A DNA stretch of 64,000 bases from Thalassotalea_H castellviae (GCF_031846185.1 NZ_JAVRIF010000001.1:248001-312000); one strand, 5' to 3'. Numbered from the stretch's first letter, positions 54,451-64,000 are shown. Made by a program: numbers and translations. The notes: generated from the letters alone by a model not told the origin.

Positions 54451-55092
54451 ATGACACGTCGTATTGTTGTTTTAATCTCAGGTAGCGGCTCAAACTTGCA
54501 GGCAATTATAGATGCCTGCAAGACGACTGACTATCCTGGGGAAGTCGTTGGCGTTATTTCCAACAAAGCTGAAGTTTTTGGATTAACACGTGCCGAAAAT
54601 GCCAACATCCCTCATCAAGTACTTTCTCATAAAGCGTATGATTCAAGAGAAAGTTATGACCAAGCTTTAGTGAACGCTATTGATGACTACAAGCCTGATT
54701 TAGTTGTCCTTGCTGGATTTATGCGCATTTTAACACCTGTTTTTGTGCAACATTTTTCTGGAAAATTATTGAACATTCATCCATCTTTGTTGCCTAAGTA
54801 CCAAGGTCTCAATACACACCAACGTGCGATTGATGCTAATGATAAAGAACACGGTGTCAGTGTTCACTTTGTTACCGAAGAACTTGATGGTGGTCCCGTT
54901 ATTTTACAAGCGAAGGTACCGATTTTTCCTGAAGACACTGCCGATGATTTAGCGAGTCGAATTCATGTTCAAGAACATAAAATTTATCCGCTTGTCATTA
55001 ATTGGTTTTGTTCAGGCAGAGTCGTTATGCAAGGTGACAAAGCCGTATTAGATGGGGTAAGCTTACCTACATCAGGTTATGCAAGTGAATAA
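54451..55092 (+). CDS. purN: phosphoribosylglycinamide formyltransferase (PurN)
   Basis: PurN transfers a formyl group from 10-formyl-THF to GAR in purine synthesis. The 213 residues have VVLISGSGSNLQAIID, LAGFMRILTPVFV, the catalytic LNIHPSLLPKYQG (Asn and His) and HFVTEELDGGPVI (Asp). It follows purM by 16 bp, with AAGG near its ATG. Confidence 0.97.
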   Translation: MTRRIVVLISGSGSNLQAIIDACKTTDYPGEVVGVISNKAEVFGLTRAENANIPHQVLSHKAYDSRESYDQALVNAIDDYKPDLVVLAGFMRILTPVFVQHFSGKLLNIHPSLLPKYQGLNTHQRAIDANDKEHGVSVHFVTEELDGGPVILQAKVPIFPEDTADDLASRIHVQEHKIYPLVINWFCSGRVVMQGDKAVLDGVSLPTSGYASE

Positions 55093-55107
55093 TAGTTAAG
55101 GAATTTT

Positions 55108-55863
55108 ATGCTAAAAGCATTATGTTATTTTTGTTTATCAACACTCACTTTTTCTCAACTTGCAAGTGCAAGTGAACATGAAAAAAACAGTGTGAACATA
55201 GTCGTTAAGCCTTTTAGCGCAGAATATACTATTTTACATAAGTCATCGGTTGTTGGTACTGGTGTTAGAGAATTGAAAAATATCGACAATGGCTTGATTG
55301 AATATAGTTATCATACCGATATTGAATGGCTGATTTTTTCTGATTCTCGAAAAGAAACCTCAACCGTGGCTTTGAAAAACAATCAAGTGATCCCAACAAA
55401 ATATCATTATGAACGTTCAGGTACAGGTCGGGATAAAGAATACCAATGGCGTTATGATACTGAAAATAACAAAGCGTTTGATATGATAAAAGAACGCGAA
55501 AAAACCATTGATTTCCCAATTAATATTCAAGATAAGCTCAGTTACCATCTACAAAATCGCATTAACTTACTTAAAAATCCTACACAAAAACATTTTGTTT
55601 ACCCTGTAATAAGCACCTCTGGTAAAATTAAAAACTATGTTTATCAGTATGATGGTGAAGAAGATATTATGTTGCCATATGGGCTGGTAAAAACCATAAA
55701 GTTAAAACGAGAAGTTGTCGAAAAAAATCGTATTACTTATGCATGGTTTGCTCCTGAATTAGACTATTTAATGGTTAAGCTTTACCAAGCGAAATCAGGC
55801 GTAGAACAGTTTGAAGCACAACTGAGTAAACTCTCTATTGATGGTCAACCCGTGACAAAATAA
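55108..55863 (+). CDS. DUF3108-family exported protein
   Basis: A 251-residue protein with an N-terminal signal sequence (ALCYFCLSTLTFSQLASA, about residues 3-20). The mature part (VVKPFSAEYTILHKSSVVG; SYHTDIEWLIFSDSRKETS; VPTKYHYERSGTG-like) fits DUF3108, a beta-rich periplasmic family of unknown role. It follows purN by 15 bp with SD AAGGA and is probably in the purMN operon, a common arrangement in Alteromonadales. Confidence 0.88.
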   Translation: MLKALCYFCLSTLTFSQLASASEHEKNSVNIVVKPFSAEYTILHKSSVVGTGVRELKNIDNGLIEYSYHTDIEWLIFSDSRKETSTVALKNNQVIPTKYHYERSGTGRDKEYQWRYDTENNKAFDMIKEREKTIDFPINIQDKLSYHLQNRINLLKNPTQKHFVYPVISTSGKIKNYVYQYDGEEDIMLPYGLVKTIKLKREVVEKNRITYAWFAPELDYLMVKLYQAKSGVEQFEAQLSKLSIDGQPVTK

Positions 55864-55912
55864 AGCCGTTATTGTTCAAGCTGTTAAACGCTAAATGATG
55901 TTAGCTAGTAGG

Positions 55913-56731
55913 TTAAGGGGCAACATGTACCGGTTCTTTAATTTCAGCCTCTGTTTGCCCACTTGCAATAGACTCACCTAAACAAAATAACTGCCACTGA
56001 CCCGGTACCATTTTTTGCCACGTTTCATCGTCGGTTAATGGCTGGGTAGCAATAACGGTAACAATATCATTGGCCGTTGTTTCTTTATGAAAGTCCACCA
56101 CCATCTCTGCATCGATTAAACTCGCTTCACCAAAAGGCGCGCGTCGAGTGATCCAATGCAACTTAGTTGAACAATAGACGAATAAGCAGTCACCATTTGA
56201 AATGTTCAAATTAAACACCCCTAAACGGTTAATTTTCTCACTTAAGGATGCAATGAATTGAAAGAGCACTTCATTGCTTGGTTCATGCTCTGCAAATTTA
56301 ATATGTAACTGGTCTAAAATCCAACAAAATGCATGTTCGCTATCGGTAGTGCCTATCGGTATATGAAATTTTATAGGCAGCTCTTCTTTGAATGACGTTA
56401 ATTGTCCATTATGAGCATAAGTCCAATTTTTCCCCCACATTTGACGAGTGAAAGGATGGGTGTTTTCAAGACAAATCCCACCTGAATTTGCTTGGCGAAT
56501 ATGACAAATAACCGCTTCACTTTTAATCGGATACTCGGTCACTAATTGCGCGATAGGTGAACGAGAGCTAGGTAAAGGATCTTTAAAACTTCGACAGCCT
56601 TTTCCTTCATAAAAAGTTATTCCCCAACCATCTTTGTGTGGGCCGGTATTCCCTCCTCTTTGCATTAAGCCACTAAAACTAAAACAAATGTCTGTTGGAA
56701 CATTGGCAGACATGGCTAACAATTCACACAT
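55913..56731 (-). CDS. class II glutamine amidotransferase-like protein (YafJ type)
   Basis: A 272-residue Ntn-hydrolase of the YafJ family. The N-terminal Cys2 (MCELLAMSANVP) is the expected nucleophile once Met1 is removed. RGGNTGPHKDGWGI and HIRQANSGGICLENTHPF are GATase II signatures. The amide acceptor and product are unknown for this group. It stands alone between DUF3108 and the RlhA-type gene. Confidence 0.9.
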   Translation of the reverse strand: MCELLAMSANVPTDICFSFSGLMQRGGNTGPHKDGWGITFYEGKGCRSFKDPLPSSRSPIAQLVTEYPIKSEAVICHIRQANSGGICLENTHPFTRQMWGKNWTYAHNGQLTSFKEELPIKFHIPIGTTDSEHAFCWILDQLHIKFAEHEPSNEVLFQFIASLSEKINRLGVFNLNISNGDCLFVYCSTKLHWITRRAPFGEASLIDAEMVVDFHKETTANDIVTVIATQPLTDDETWQKMVPGQWQLFCLGESIASGQTEAEIKEPVHVAP

Positions 56732-56805
56732 TTAAAACACCTTTCTTTTCAATAATGTTTAAAAATACCAACTTAAATATACGAGATAATTTAAACAATC
56801 AACAC

Positions 56806-59082
56806 TTATAAACCATTGTAATATTGGACGTTCGTCGATTCAGGTACTAACGCATGTAACGAAGACTCGAAAGATGAGTCCCCTTGTAGCAATTGTTCAA
56901 ACTGCTGAATCAACACGTTTTTATCCGGTGAGGTTTTATCCCCTGCACCAATATTAGTTAAATCAATCATAAACCCATCAAATAAGGTTGCCAGATCACG
57001 AATAATATCCATATTTAAAAATTGATCTTGATTATAAATACTTGGATAACCAGCCTTTTGCTTATCAATGGCAAATGATTCACCTTTTAAATTAGTGATA
57101 CTTGTTGATTTATCACAAGACAACATACAGCCATTATCAATACGCGGCTTTTCACAACCGACACTTTGTTGAAAAAAGCACTGGCGACTCGCCATCAATA
57201 AAATAGGATGATAAATACTATAAAATAATTTAAACCCTTCCGGTCGAGCTATATTTTTGATTTGCTTATGGTTGATTTCATTAGAAATAAAAGCGCCTCG
57301 ACAATTGAAGTTTTCTTTCATGGCTAACAATGCATAAGAGTTAGTGGTATTTAAAAATGGCCCAGCAATCCACTCAACGCCTAACTCACTGGCTCTGTTG
57401 GCAATGCCGGTATTATTCGTAACAATGAGTGGTGGTTGCACTTGTTCTAAAATATTCAAGGCAACGTCATAGTCTTTGCCAATTAAGACCGATGGAAACC
57501 AAGGAATTAACCTAGGATTTTCCTTGAAAAAATCGACATATTTAACACAGCCCCGCTTATAAGCGTCAGGTAGTTTAAAATAAATGTCTGCGTTGGTTTC
57601 AGCCAGTAAAGAGACATCTGCAATATCAGAGATTAATATTGATAATTCGTTATTCTCTTTATTTACTTTTTCATGATTAGCAAGTGCTGGTAACTCGACT
57701 TCAGGATGAATAGTTTGGTGGTTATTTAATGCATGCAATAATGTATTTTTAAGTAACGTTAACTCCTTAAAAGGGATACTTAAGCCATGCTCAAAACGAT
57801 CTAAATTGATACCGCTTAGGTAAAAGTGACCGTTATTTAAACTTTTAAAACGTTTTTCTATTGCACTTTGATCAATAGCATTGTTTGCTGTTTTTGCTAA
57901 TAATGACGTTGACTGAACAAGATGAGTTTGCGCCGCTTGTACCGTATCTTCAACAATAGCTTTAATTTGAAGAGGTTGACCTTCACTGCCAATGATGTGC
58001 AATGTGAGTTGCTGTTTTTCAATACTTAAATATTTAATTTTATCAAAAACACTTGCCTGAATAGCTGACTTTTCATCACTAAGATTTTGTTCTATGTCAT
58101 GAATTTGTACAACGGAAATTGCTTCGCCTTTATTTGAAGACAACTTTTCAACCGCATGGTTTTTCGAATTATCACGAGGGTTATCAATAAACATCGATTG
58201 ATTAAGATCGCCTCGTAAAAAAGCGTTTGAGAAATCACGATTGAAAACTTTGTATAATCGTTCGCCATTTTCTAGTAACTCACCCGTTTTAAAATAACCA
58301 TCTATTTGTTTTCGAAAGCTATCCACAACCGTATGGACGTAGCTAGCCCCTTTGATTCTCCCTTCTATTTTGAATGAGTGAACTCCGGCATCAATTAACG
58401 CGGGTAAATCAAAAAAAGCAGAATTATCTTTGATATTTAAAGGAAAATTATTCCCTGACTCTGTGGTTTCATATTCTTCACGACACGCTTGACTACAACG
58501 GCCACGATTACCAGAATTACCGACACTAGCCGATGTTGAATAACAAAGCCCAGAAAAAGCGACACAGAGGGAGCCATGAACAAACACTTCAGTAAGAACA
58601 TCGTTTTCATGACCGACCTTCGCCATCGCAGTGATCTCTCTTAAGTTTAATTCTCTGGAAAGATTTACTCTAGAAGCACCTAGTTTTTTAAGAAACGGTA
58701 TTTGTCCGACATTATGAGTAGTTAATTGAGTTGAAGCATGAATATCAAGCGTTGGGTAATGTTTTCTTAAAATATAAAGTAAACCTAGATCTTGTACTAT
58801 TACCCCATCAAGTGTGGTATTCACTAGTTTATTCAATAATTTAGTTAATGACTTAAACTCATGCTCTAAAATAACAATATTCAAGGTTAGAAATATTTCA
58901 CATTGATATTGGTGAGCTAAACGGATAATGCCGACCAGTTGTTCGAATGAAATATTAGAGGCACGATTTCGGGCATTAAAGGTATCTAATCCGCAATAAA
59001 CCGCGTCGGCCCCTGCAATGATTGCCGCTTTAATTGCATCGACATCACCACCGGGGGCTAATAATTCAATTTTATGATCCAT
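56806..59082 (-). CDS. rlhA: U32-family protein, RlhA-type 23S rRNA hydroxylase
   Basis: A 758-residue U32 family protein. E. coli RlhA (YdcP) hydroxylates C2501 of 23S rRNA and needs an iron-sulfur cluster. The N-terminal barrel begins ELLAPGGDVDAIKAAIIAGADAVYCG, the U32 signature is EVFVHGSLCVAFSGLCYST with NRGRCSQACR after it, a DUF3656-like middle follows, and the C-terminal part holds another Cys group (QCFFQQSVGCEKP...GCMLSC). The protein is about 100 residues longer than E. coli RlhA, with added material in the middle and C-terminal parts. It is monocistronic and divergent from the GST-like gene. Confidence 0.85.
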   Translation of the reverse strand: MDHKIELLAPGGDVDAIKAAIIAGADAVYCGLDTFNARNRASNISFEQLVGIIRLAHQYQCEIFLTLNIVILEHEFKSLTKLLNKLVNTTLDGVIVQDLGLLYILRKHYPTLDIHASTQLTTHNVGQIPFLKKLGASRVNLSRELNLREITAMAKVGHENDVLTEVFVHGSLCVAFSGLCYSTSASVGNSGNRGRCSQACREEYETTESGNNFPLNIKDNSAFFDLPALIDAGVHSFKIEGRIKGASYVHTVVDSFRKQIDGYFKTGELLENGERLYKVFNRDFSNAFLRGDLNQSMFIDNPRDNSKNHAVEKLSSNKGEAISVVQIHDIEQNLSDEKSAIQASVFDKIKYLSIEKQQLTLHIIGSEGQPLQIKAIVEDTVQAAQTHLVQSTSLLAKTANNAIDQSAIEKRFKSLNNGHFYLSGINLDRFEHGLSIPFKELTLLKNTLLHALNNHQTIHPEVELPALANHEKVNKENNELSILISDIADVSLLAETNADIYFKLPDAYKRGCVKYVDFFKENPRLIPWFPSVLIGKDYDVALNILEQVQPPLIVTNNTGIANRASELGVEWIAGPFLNTTNSYALLAMKENFNCRGAFISNEINHKQIKNIARPEGFKLFYSIYHPILLMASRQCFFQQSVGCEKPRIDNGCMLSCDKSTSITNLKGESFAIDKQKAGYPSIYNQDQFLNMDIIRDLATLFDGFMIDLTNIGAGDKTSPDKNVLIQQFEQLLQGDSSFESSLHALVPESTNVQYYNGL

Positions 59083-59201
59083 TTCTACAACTTTTATTTA
59101 TTCGATATATTAAGGTGAGATTTTACCTGTATATTTAACAGATGAATATCGTTAAAGTAGTTTAATCGCCAGAAAGACTTAGCCTAGCTCGTAAAATTTA
59201 T

Positions 59202-59879
59202 ATGAATGACATAAGCCAACTGCCAATTTTATACTCTTTAAGACATTGCCCCTTTGCAATGCGAGCAAGACTCGCGTTATTTAAAGCGAAACGAACAGTG
59301 GTTTTACGAGACATAGTGTTAAGTAATAAACCTCAAGAAATGCTCGATGCATCACCTAAAGCAACCGTCCCAGTATTAGTTTTATCCGATGGTACAGTGA
59401 TTGAAGAAAGTTTAGACATTATGCTCTGGGCTTTTCAACATCAAGATCCCGCTGACTTTCTGCATAAAAACGAGTCTGACGGGCATATCTGTAAGAATAA
59501 AGAAATGATGGCGCTGATTAGTACCTTTGATGTTCAGTTTAAAGCCTGCTTAGAAAATTATAAATGCGCCAAGCGTTATCATGAAGCAAACCTTATTGAA
59601 TGCCGACAAGCCTGTGAAGTTTATCTTTTGCAATTAGAGCAAAGATTAACAGAGCACCAATTTTTAATATCAAATCATGAAAGTTTGGCGGATATCGCGC
59701 TATTACCTTTTATTAGACAATTTGCGCGTATTGAGCGTCAATGGTATTTGCAAGCTCCTTACCCTAAAGTAAGAGAGTGGTTAAATAAGTATCTGCAAAG
59801 CGCCCTGTTTACTAAGGTAATGGCTAAACATCCGTTATGGCAAAAAAACCAAGCACCGCTTATCTTTTCTCAACGCTGA
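59202..59879 (+). CDS. glutathione S-transferase-like protein
   Basis: A 225-residue protein with an N-terminal thioredoxin fold whose active site is YSLRHCPFAMRAR (Cys as in omega-class GSTs and glutaredoxin-2-like proteins), the cis-Pro motif KATVPVLVLSDG and ESLDIMLWAF, then a helical C-terminal domain. The Cys rather than Tyr/Ser at the active site suggests thiol-transfer chemistry instead of classical conjugation. No SD is evident. Its substrate is unknown. Confidence 0.88.
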   Translation: MNDISQLPILYSLRHCPFAMRARLALFKAKRTVVLRDIVLSNKPQEMLDASPKATVPVLVLSDGTVIEESLDIMLWAFQHQDPADFLHKNESDGHICKNKEMMALISTFDVQFKACLENYKCAKRYHEANLIECRQACEVYLLQLEQRLTEHQFLISNHESLADIALLPFIRQFARIERQWYLQAPYPKVREWLNKYLQSALFTKVMAKHPLWQKNQAPLIFSQR

Positions 59880-60073
59880 TCACTTCATCCACTGATGTTT
59901 ATGAATAATTAATCTATTAACCAATATTAACCGCCAATTTCCGCTAAGCTGCTATATTTAAAGAGATCATTAAACATAAAGTACAATCGATGTATCAAAG
60001 CAAAGATTATCCTTTATCAAGTTGTGAATAAATGATTGAAATTAACACAAAAGCAAATTAAGCTATCTAAACC

Positions 60074-60090
60074 TAGTGGTCTGACCTCTA
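60074..60090. promoter_or_regulatory. candidate FadR operator upstream of fadE
   Basis: TGGTCTGACC at 60077-60086 matches the ten-base core of the FadR consensus (AACTGGTCTGACCAGTT), 22 bp before the fadE start. The flanking bases match poorly, so the call is moderate. FadR represses fatty-acid oxidation genes until acyl-CoA is present. Confidence 0.45.
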
Positions 60091-60108
60091 TAAATGTAAG
60101 GAAATTTT

Positions 60109-62547
60109 GTGGAACTATTTACTTGGCTAGTATGTGCAATCGCACTAATTGTATTTATGACTTATAACCGTGCGTCATTAACAACGTTTAGCGTTTCATT
60201 CGCAGCGTTAATGGTTATCGGATCTTTTTTTAATGTAATTTCATTTTGGGGCTGGTTGATTTTCGCCATTCTAATTCTGCCTTTTAATATCGCAGACGTT
60301 CGTAAAAAATATCTTAGCCAACCGTTACTCAGTGCTTTTCAAAAAATAATGCCTGAAATGTCAGACACTGAAAAAGAAGCCATCGATGCAGGAACAACGT
60401 GGTTTGAAGCAGAATTATTTAGAGGAAGTCCTGATTGGAAAAAACTTCATCAATATCCAATACCTCGACTAAGTGCAGAAGAACAAGCTTTTTTAGATGG
60501 CCCTGTTGAACAAGTATGTAAAATGATAGATGACTGGGAGACTACACACGATAGAGCCGATTTATCACCTGAAGTGTGGCAGTATTTAAAAGACAATAAG
60601 TTCTTTGCCATGATCATTAAAAAACAATATGGTGGTTTAGAATTTTGCGCCTATGCACAATCAAGAGTTCTTCAGAAATTATCAGGTGCTAGTACAGTGT
60701 TAGCCAGTACCGTTGGTGTTCCAAACTCTTTAGGTCCAGGTGAGTTATTACAACACTATGGTACTACGGAGCAGCAAGATCACTATTTACCACGATTAGC
60801 CAGAGGCGAAGAGATCCCTTGTTTTGCCTTAACAAGCCCAGAAGCAGGTTCAGATGCAGGTGCAATCCCTGACTTTGGTATTGTTTGTCGAGGTGAATTT
60901 GACGGTAAAGAAACTTTAGGGATGAAATTAACTTGGAACAAGCGCTATATCACTTTAGCCCCTGTTGCAACAGTATTAGGCTTAGCGTTTAAATTACGAG
61001 ACCCTGACGGCTTACTTGGTGATAAAGAAGAGTTAGGCATTACCTGTGCCTTAATTCCAACCGACATTGACGGCGTTATCACAGGTCGACGCCATTTCCC
61101 AATGAATGTTCCTTTTCAAAACGGTCCAACACAAGGCAATGAAGTATTTGTTCCACTTGACTTTATTATTGGTGGCCCAGAAATGGCAGGACAAGGCTGG
61201 CGAATGTTAGTGGAATGTTTATCGGTGGGTCGTGCCATTACATTACCTTCGAACAGTGCTGGTGGTATCAAATCTATCGCATTAGCAACCGGCGCTTATA
61301 GTCGTATTAGAAGACAATTTAAATTACCGATAGGTAAAATGGAAGGGATTGAAGAAGCCTTAGCCCGTATTGGTGGCAACGCATATTTAATGGATGCTGT
61401 AACAACCCTATCAACTGGCGCTATTGATTTAGGCGAAAAGCCCTCCGTTGTCTCTGCTATTTCAAAATATCATTTAACCGAAAAAATGCGCGCTTGCGTG
61501 ACCGACTCGATGGATATTCATGGCGGTAAAGGTATTTGTATGGGTAAAAGCAATTATTTAGCCCGAGGTTATCAAGGTGCGCCTGTTGCGATAACCGTTG
61601 AAGGGGCCAATATTTTGACCCGAAGTATGATCATTTATGGTCAAGGGGCTATTCGTTGTCATCCTTATGTACTCGCTGAACTTGAATCGGCCGGTAATCC
61701 TAATGAGTCAAAAGCGCTGATCGATTTTGATCACGCGTTATTTGGTCATATTGGTTTTGCCATCAGCAATATTGTTCGTAGCAAATGGATGTCATTTACT
61801 GGTGCTCGTTTTATCAAAACACCTTTTAATGATGAAACACGTCGTTATTATCAATTAATGACACGATTTAGTTCAAATTTAGCCATGCTTTCTGATATCG
61901 CTATGCTAACACTAGGTGGCGATTTAAAGCGTAGAGAAAGAATTTCAGCACGATTAGGCGATATTTTAAGTTATCTTTATTTAGCCAGTGCTAGTTTAAA
62001 ACGCTTTAACGATGAAGGTCGTCAAGTAGATGATTTACCTTTAGTTCAGTGGGCGGTTGAAGATTCATTGTATCGCACACAACAAGCAATAGATGAGCTT
62101 ATTGGTAACTTCCCTAATACAGTGGTCGCTTTAGCACTTCGTGCAATAATATTCCCTTTAGGCACTTGGTTGAAAAAACCATCTGATGTCACAGATCACA
62201 AGGTAGCAAAAATTTTACAAACCCCATGTGATGCCAGAACACGTTTGGGACAAGGTCAATACTTAACAGATGATGGTGAAAATAATTTAGGTAAACTAGA
62301 AACGACATTACTCAATATTATTGCTTGTGAACCTATTTTTGACCGAGTTTGTCAGGCTATTGATAAAAAACTACCTTTCTATCAACTTGATAAGGTTGCC
62401 CAACAAGGTTTAGAAGCTAATGTTATTACCGAACAGGAAGCGCAATTATTAACAGAAGCCGAACAGCAACGTTTAGCGGTGATCAATGTTGATGACTTTG
62501 ATAATGACGAATTGATTTCTGCAGCGTTTGCGCAACAACAAAAATAA
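60109..62547 (+). CDS. fadE: acyl-CoA dehydrogenase FadE
   Basis: FadE performs the first, FAD-dependent oxidation of acyl-CoA in beta-oxidation. The 812-residue protein (E. coli 814) starts at GTG with SD AAGGA, has two N-terminal membrane segments (about 5-45 and 48-68), then the acyl-CoA dehydrogenase core (KKQYGGLEFCAYAQSRVL, CFALTSPEAGSDAG, VEGANILTRSMIIYGQGAIR) and a C-terminal DUF1974 domain. A FadR-like operator precedes it. Confidence 0.97.
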   Translation: MELFTWLVCAIALIVFMTYNRASLTTFSVSFAALMVIGSFFNVISFWGWLIFAILILPFNIADVRKKYLSQPLLSAFQKIMPEMSDTEKEAIDAGTTWFEAELFRGSPDWKKLHQYPIPRLSAEEQAFLDGPVEQVCKMIDDWETTHDRADLSPEVWQYLKDNKFFAMIIKKQYGGLEFCAYAQSRVLQKLSGASTVLASTVGVPNSLGPGELLQHYGTTEQQDHYLPRLARGEEIPCFALTSPEAGSDAGAIPDFGIVCRGEFDGKETLGMKLTWNKRYITLAPVATVLGLAFKLRDPDGLLGDKEELGITCALIPTDIDGVITGRRHFPMNVPFQNGPTQGNEVFVPLDFIIGGPEMAGQGWRMLVECLSVGRAITLPSNSAGGIKSIALATGAYSRIRRQFKLPIGKMEGIEEALARIGGNAYLMDAVTTLSTGAIDLGEKPSVVSAISKYHLTEKMRACVTDSMDIHGGKGICMGKSNYLARGYQGAPVAITVEGANILTRSMIIYGQGAIRCHPYVLAELESAGNPNESKALIDFDHALFGHIGFAISNIVRSKWMSFTGARFIKTPFNDETRRYYQLMTRFSSNLAMLSDIAMLTLGGDLKRRERISARLGDILSYLYLASASLKRFNDEGRQVDDLPLVQWAVEDSLYRTQQAIDELIGNFPNTVVALALRAIIFPLGTWLKKPSDVTDHKVAKILQTPCDARTRLGQGQYLTDDGENNLGKLETTLLNIIACEPIFDRVCQAIDKKLPFYQLDKVAQQGLEANVITEQEAQLLTEAEQQRLAVINVDDFDNDELISAAFAQQQK

Positions 62548-62577
62548 CGAATCGTTTATTTCAAATGCTATAAAACT

Positions 62578-62611
62578 AAAAAGAGTGAAATTAAAAATTC
62601 ACTCTTTTTTT
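62578..62611 (+). terminator. terminator of fadE
   Basis: AAAAAGAGTGAA (62578-62589), loop ATTAAAAA, TTCACTC (62598-62604), then a long T run that extends the stem. It lies 31 bp after the fadE stop. Confidence 0.9.
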
Positions 62612-62744
62612 ATGAGATAAGTTTATTAAAAACACCTAATATCATACTGTTCAGCGTACATGTGTAACTAATAAAGCATTACCAATATAGTTAAATACCA
62701 CGTAAAATATTTCACAAATAATTCATTAACTTTCTTTTTAACTT

Positions 62745-63638
62745 ATGCTATCAGGCTTACCGGCTTTTATCTTGATGCCTCTTTCTTTTACTTTGTTTTG
62801 TTTAAACCTAGCTTTTACTGGTACTTTTTTGCTATTAGGTGGTTTGATAAAATTATTTTTCCCTTTAAAAATTGTTCATCAAGCCGTGCATAAACCTATG
62901 CATATTCTTTACCGCTTTTGGGCGTTAAATAATTTTCTTATTATGAATCTATTCAATAAAATTACCTGGACCATTAAAGGTGATGAAGGATTAAGTAAAG
63001 ATTCATGGTATTTATTAATCGCTAATCATCAGAGTTGGTTAGATATATTTGTGTTATCTAATTTTGCACGTACACATATTCCAGAGCCAAAATATTTTCT
63101 TAAAGATTCATTAAAAAAAGTTCCTTTTATTGGCATGGGATGTTGGGCTTTAGATATGCCATTTATGAAAAGATACAGTAAATCTTATCTTAAGAAACAT
63201 CCGCACTTAATTGGGACCGATATAGAAACAACAAAGCGCTCATGCCTAAAATTTAAAAATACCCCAACAACCATCATTAACTTTGTTGAAGGCACAAGAT
63301 TTACGCCTGAAAAACATCAAGCACAACAAAATAAATTTAATCACCTGCTTAACCCCAAAGCTGGCGGTATAGCTTTTACCTTAGCAACTATGGGTGAGCA
63401 ATTTGATAAAATTCTCAATATCACCTTGGTCTACCCGCACAATAATGGCCATATAATGAAGGAAATGCTAAAAGGACAACTTAAAGAAGTGATTATTGAT
63501 GTAGAACAAATAGCTGACGTTGAGAAACTTCGTGGCAATTATCAAGAAGATATTCAATATAAACAATCCTTTCATCAATGGTTAACTCAACTTTGGCAAA
63601 AAAATGATCGTAAAATAACACACTATTTGTCTAAGTAA
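62745..63638 (+). CDS. 1-acyl-sn-glycerol-3-phosphate acyltransferase-like protein (YihG type)
   Basis: A 297-residue membrane-associated acyltransferase of the PlsC family. It has an N-terminal hydrophobic segment (about residues 5-37), the catalytic NHQSWLDI (HX4D) motif, and the FVEGTRFTPEK substrate-binding motif. Size and motifs match E. coli YihG, which acylates lysophospholipids. It stands alone after fadE's terminator and just before a TetR-family regulator that could control it. Confidence 0.9.
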   Translation: MLSGLPAFILMPLSFTLFCLNLAFTGTFLLLGGLIKLFFPLKIVHQAVHKPMHILYRFWALNNFLIMNLFNKITWTIKGDEGLSKDSWYLLIANHQSWLDIFVLSNFARTHIPEPKYFLKDSLKKVPFIGMGCWALDMPFMKRYSKSYLKKHPHLIGTDIETTKRSCLKFKNTPTTIINFVEGTRFTPEKHQAQQNKFNHLLNPKAGGIAFTLATMGEQFDKILNITLVYPHNNGHIMKEMLKGQLKEVIIDVEQIADVEKLRGNYQEDIQYKQSFHQWLTQLWQKNDRKITHYLSK

Positions 63639-63727
63639 GCGCTACCACTTAGTTACAATCATTGTATATACATTAAAAATACGTTAATTTAATGTTAATT
63701 AAATTAAAATTTTAAGTAGTATTTAAT

Positions 63728-64000
63728 ATGACTGTACTAAAAGATAAAACTTTAGTTAAGCGTCGTTCAAAAGGTGAACAAACGCGCAATCAAATTCTTA
63801 CCGCGGCGATTGAAGTCTTAGCAACGCAAGGTATTAAAGGCACCACTCATAGAGCTATCGCAACTCATGCTCAACTTCAACTGTCCTTAACCACTTATTA
63901 TTTTAAAGATATAAAAGAACTGGTTCATGAAGCGTTTGTATTAAGTTCAACTCAAACCGTTTCTAGAGCAGGTGCAGCCTGGTTACCTGCCTTTGACCTA
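63728..64000 (+). CDS. TetR-family transcriptional regulator, N-terminal part
   Basis: The gene runs off the right edge; 91 residues are seen. The N-terminal helix-turn-helix is clear: RNQILTAAIEVLATQGIKGTTHRAIATHA followed by LTTYYFKDIKELVHEAF, typical of TetR proteins (the YYF/YYYF motif after the recognition helix). The ligand domain is missing from the window, so no ligand can be given. It is 89 bp after the acyltransferase gene; regulation of it or of fadE is possible but unproven. Confidence 0.9.
   Translation, partial: MTVLKDKTLVKRRSKGEQTRNQILTAAIEVLATQGIKGTTHRAIATHAQLQLSLTTYYFKDIKELVHEAFVLSSTQTVSRAGAAWLPAFDL

Overview
The window is a continuous piece of chromosome from an AT-rich marine-type gammaproteobacterium. 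Housekeeping gene order (smc-zipA-ligA; dapB-carA-carB-greA; gcvR-bcp; perM, bepA, yfgD, hda, purMN; yfbV-ackA-pta) and the many DUF families typical of Alteromonadales point to a relative of Colwellia or Thalassotalea. That assignment is inference from gene content and composition, not from a database search. No rRNA, tRNA, CRISPR array, insertion sequence or phage genes were seen.

Region 1 (1-11.6 kb) is a nitrate/nitrite assimilation locus: the tail of a probable molybdoenzyme, a fused 4Fe-4S/membrane-anchor protein, a small unknown protein, an XdhC-like cofactor chaperone, NirB and NirD, then a MarR regulator. The nirB leader has a well-spaced sigma-54 type promoter and an NtrC-like dyad, so nitrogen control is likely. 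Inserted in this locus (about 2.86-6.38 kb) is a four-cassette integron-like array without an integrase (CALIN type). Each cassette holds one gene followed by an attC-like imperfect palindrome. The cargo is a membrane protein, a coiled-coil protein, a stand-alone RelA/SpoT-type (p)ppGpp synthetase and a small unknown protein. This is the most accessory and least described part of the window.

Region 2 (12-26.7 kb) holds glnD (with an altered HD motif), xthA, rlmA, yfbV, the acetate pathway ackA-pta, an ACT protein, yffB-dapE-M15 peptidase-DUF2897, a lipoprotein M48 protease, and an exported protein with two HVTL motifs that looks like a 2H phosphoesterase.

Region 3 (26.3-43 kb) is core: DUF3392-ligA-zipA-smc, cysZ, a broken solute-binding-protein gene with an internal TAG and a one-base shift in a T run, greA-carB-carA-dapB, a SnoaL-like gene and fklB.

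Region 4 (43-64 kb) contains an NhaC-family antiporter, bamC, gcvR-bcp, perM and a TusA-like gene, bepA-yfgD-DUF2069, hda-DUF2066, purMN-DUF3108, a YafJ-type amidotransferase, an RlhA-type U32 protein, a GST-like protein, fadE (with a FadR-like operator core), a lysophospholipid-type acyltransferase and the start of a TetR regulator. dapA is absent from its common place between gcvR and bamC. Start codons were moved from the longest reading frame where a better ribosome-binding site, signal peptide or family length argued for it; each case is noted.
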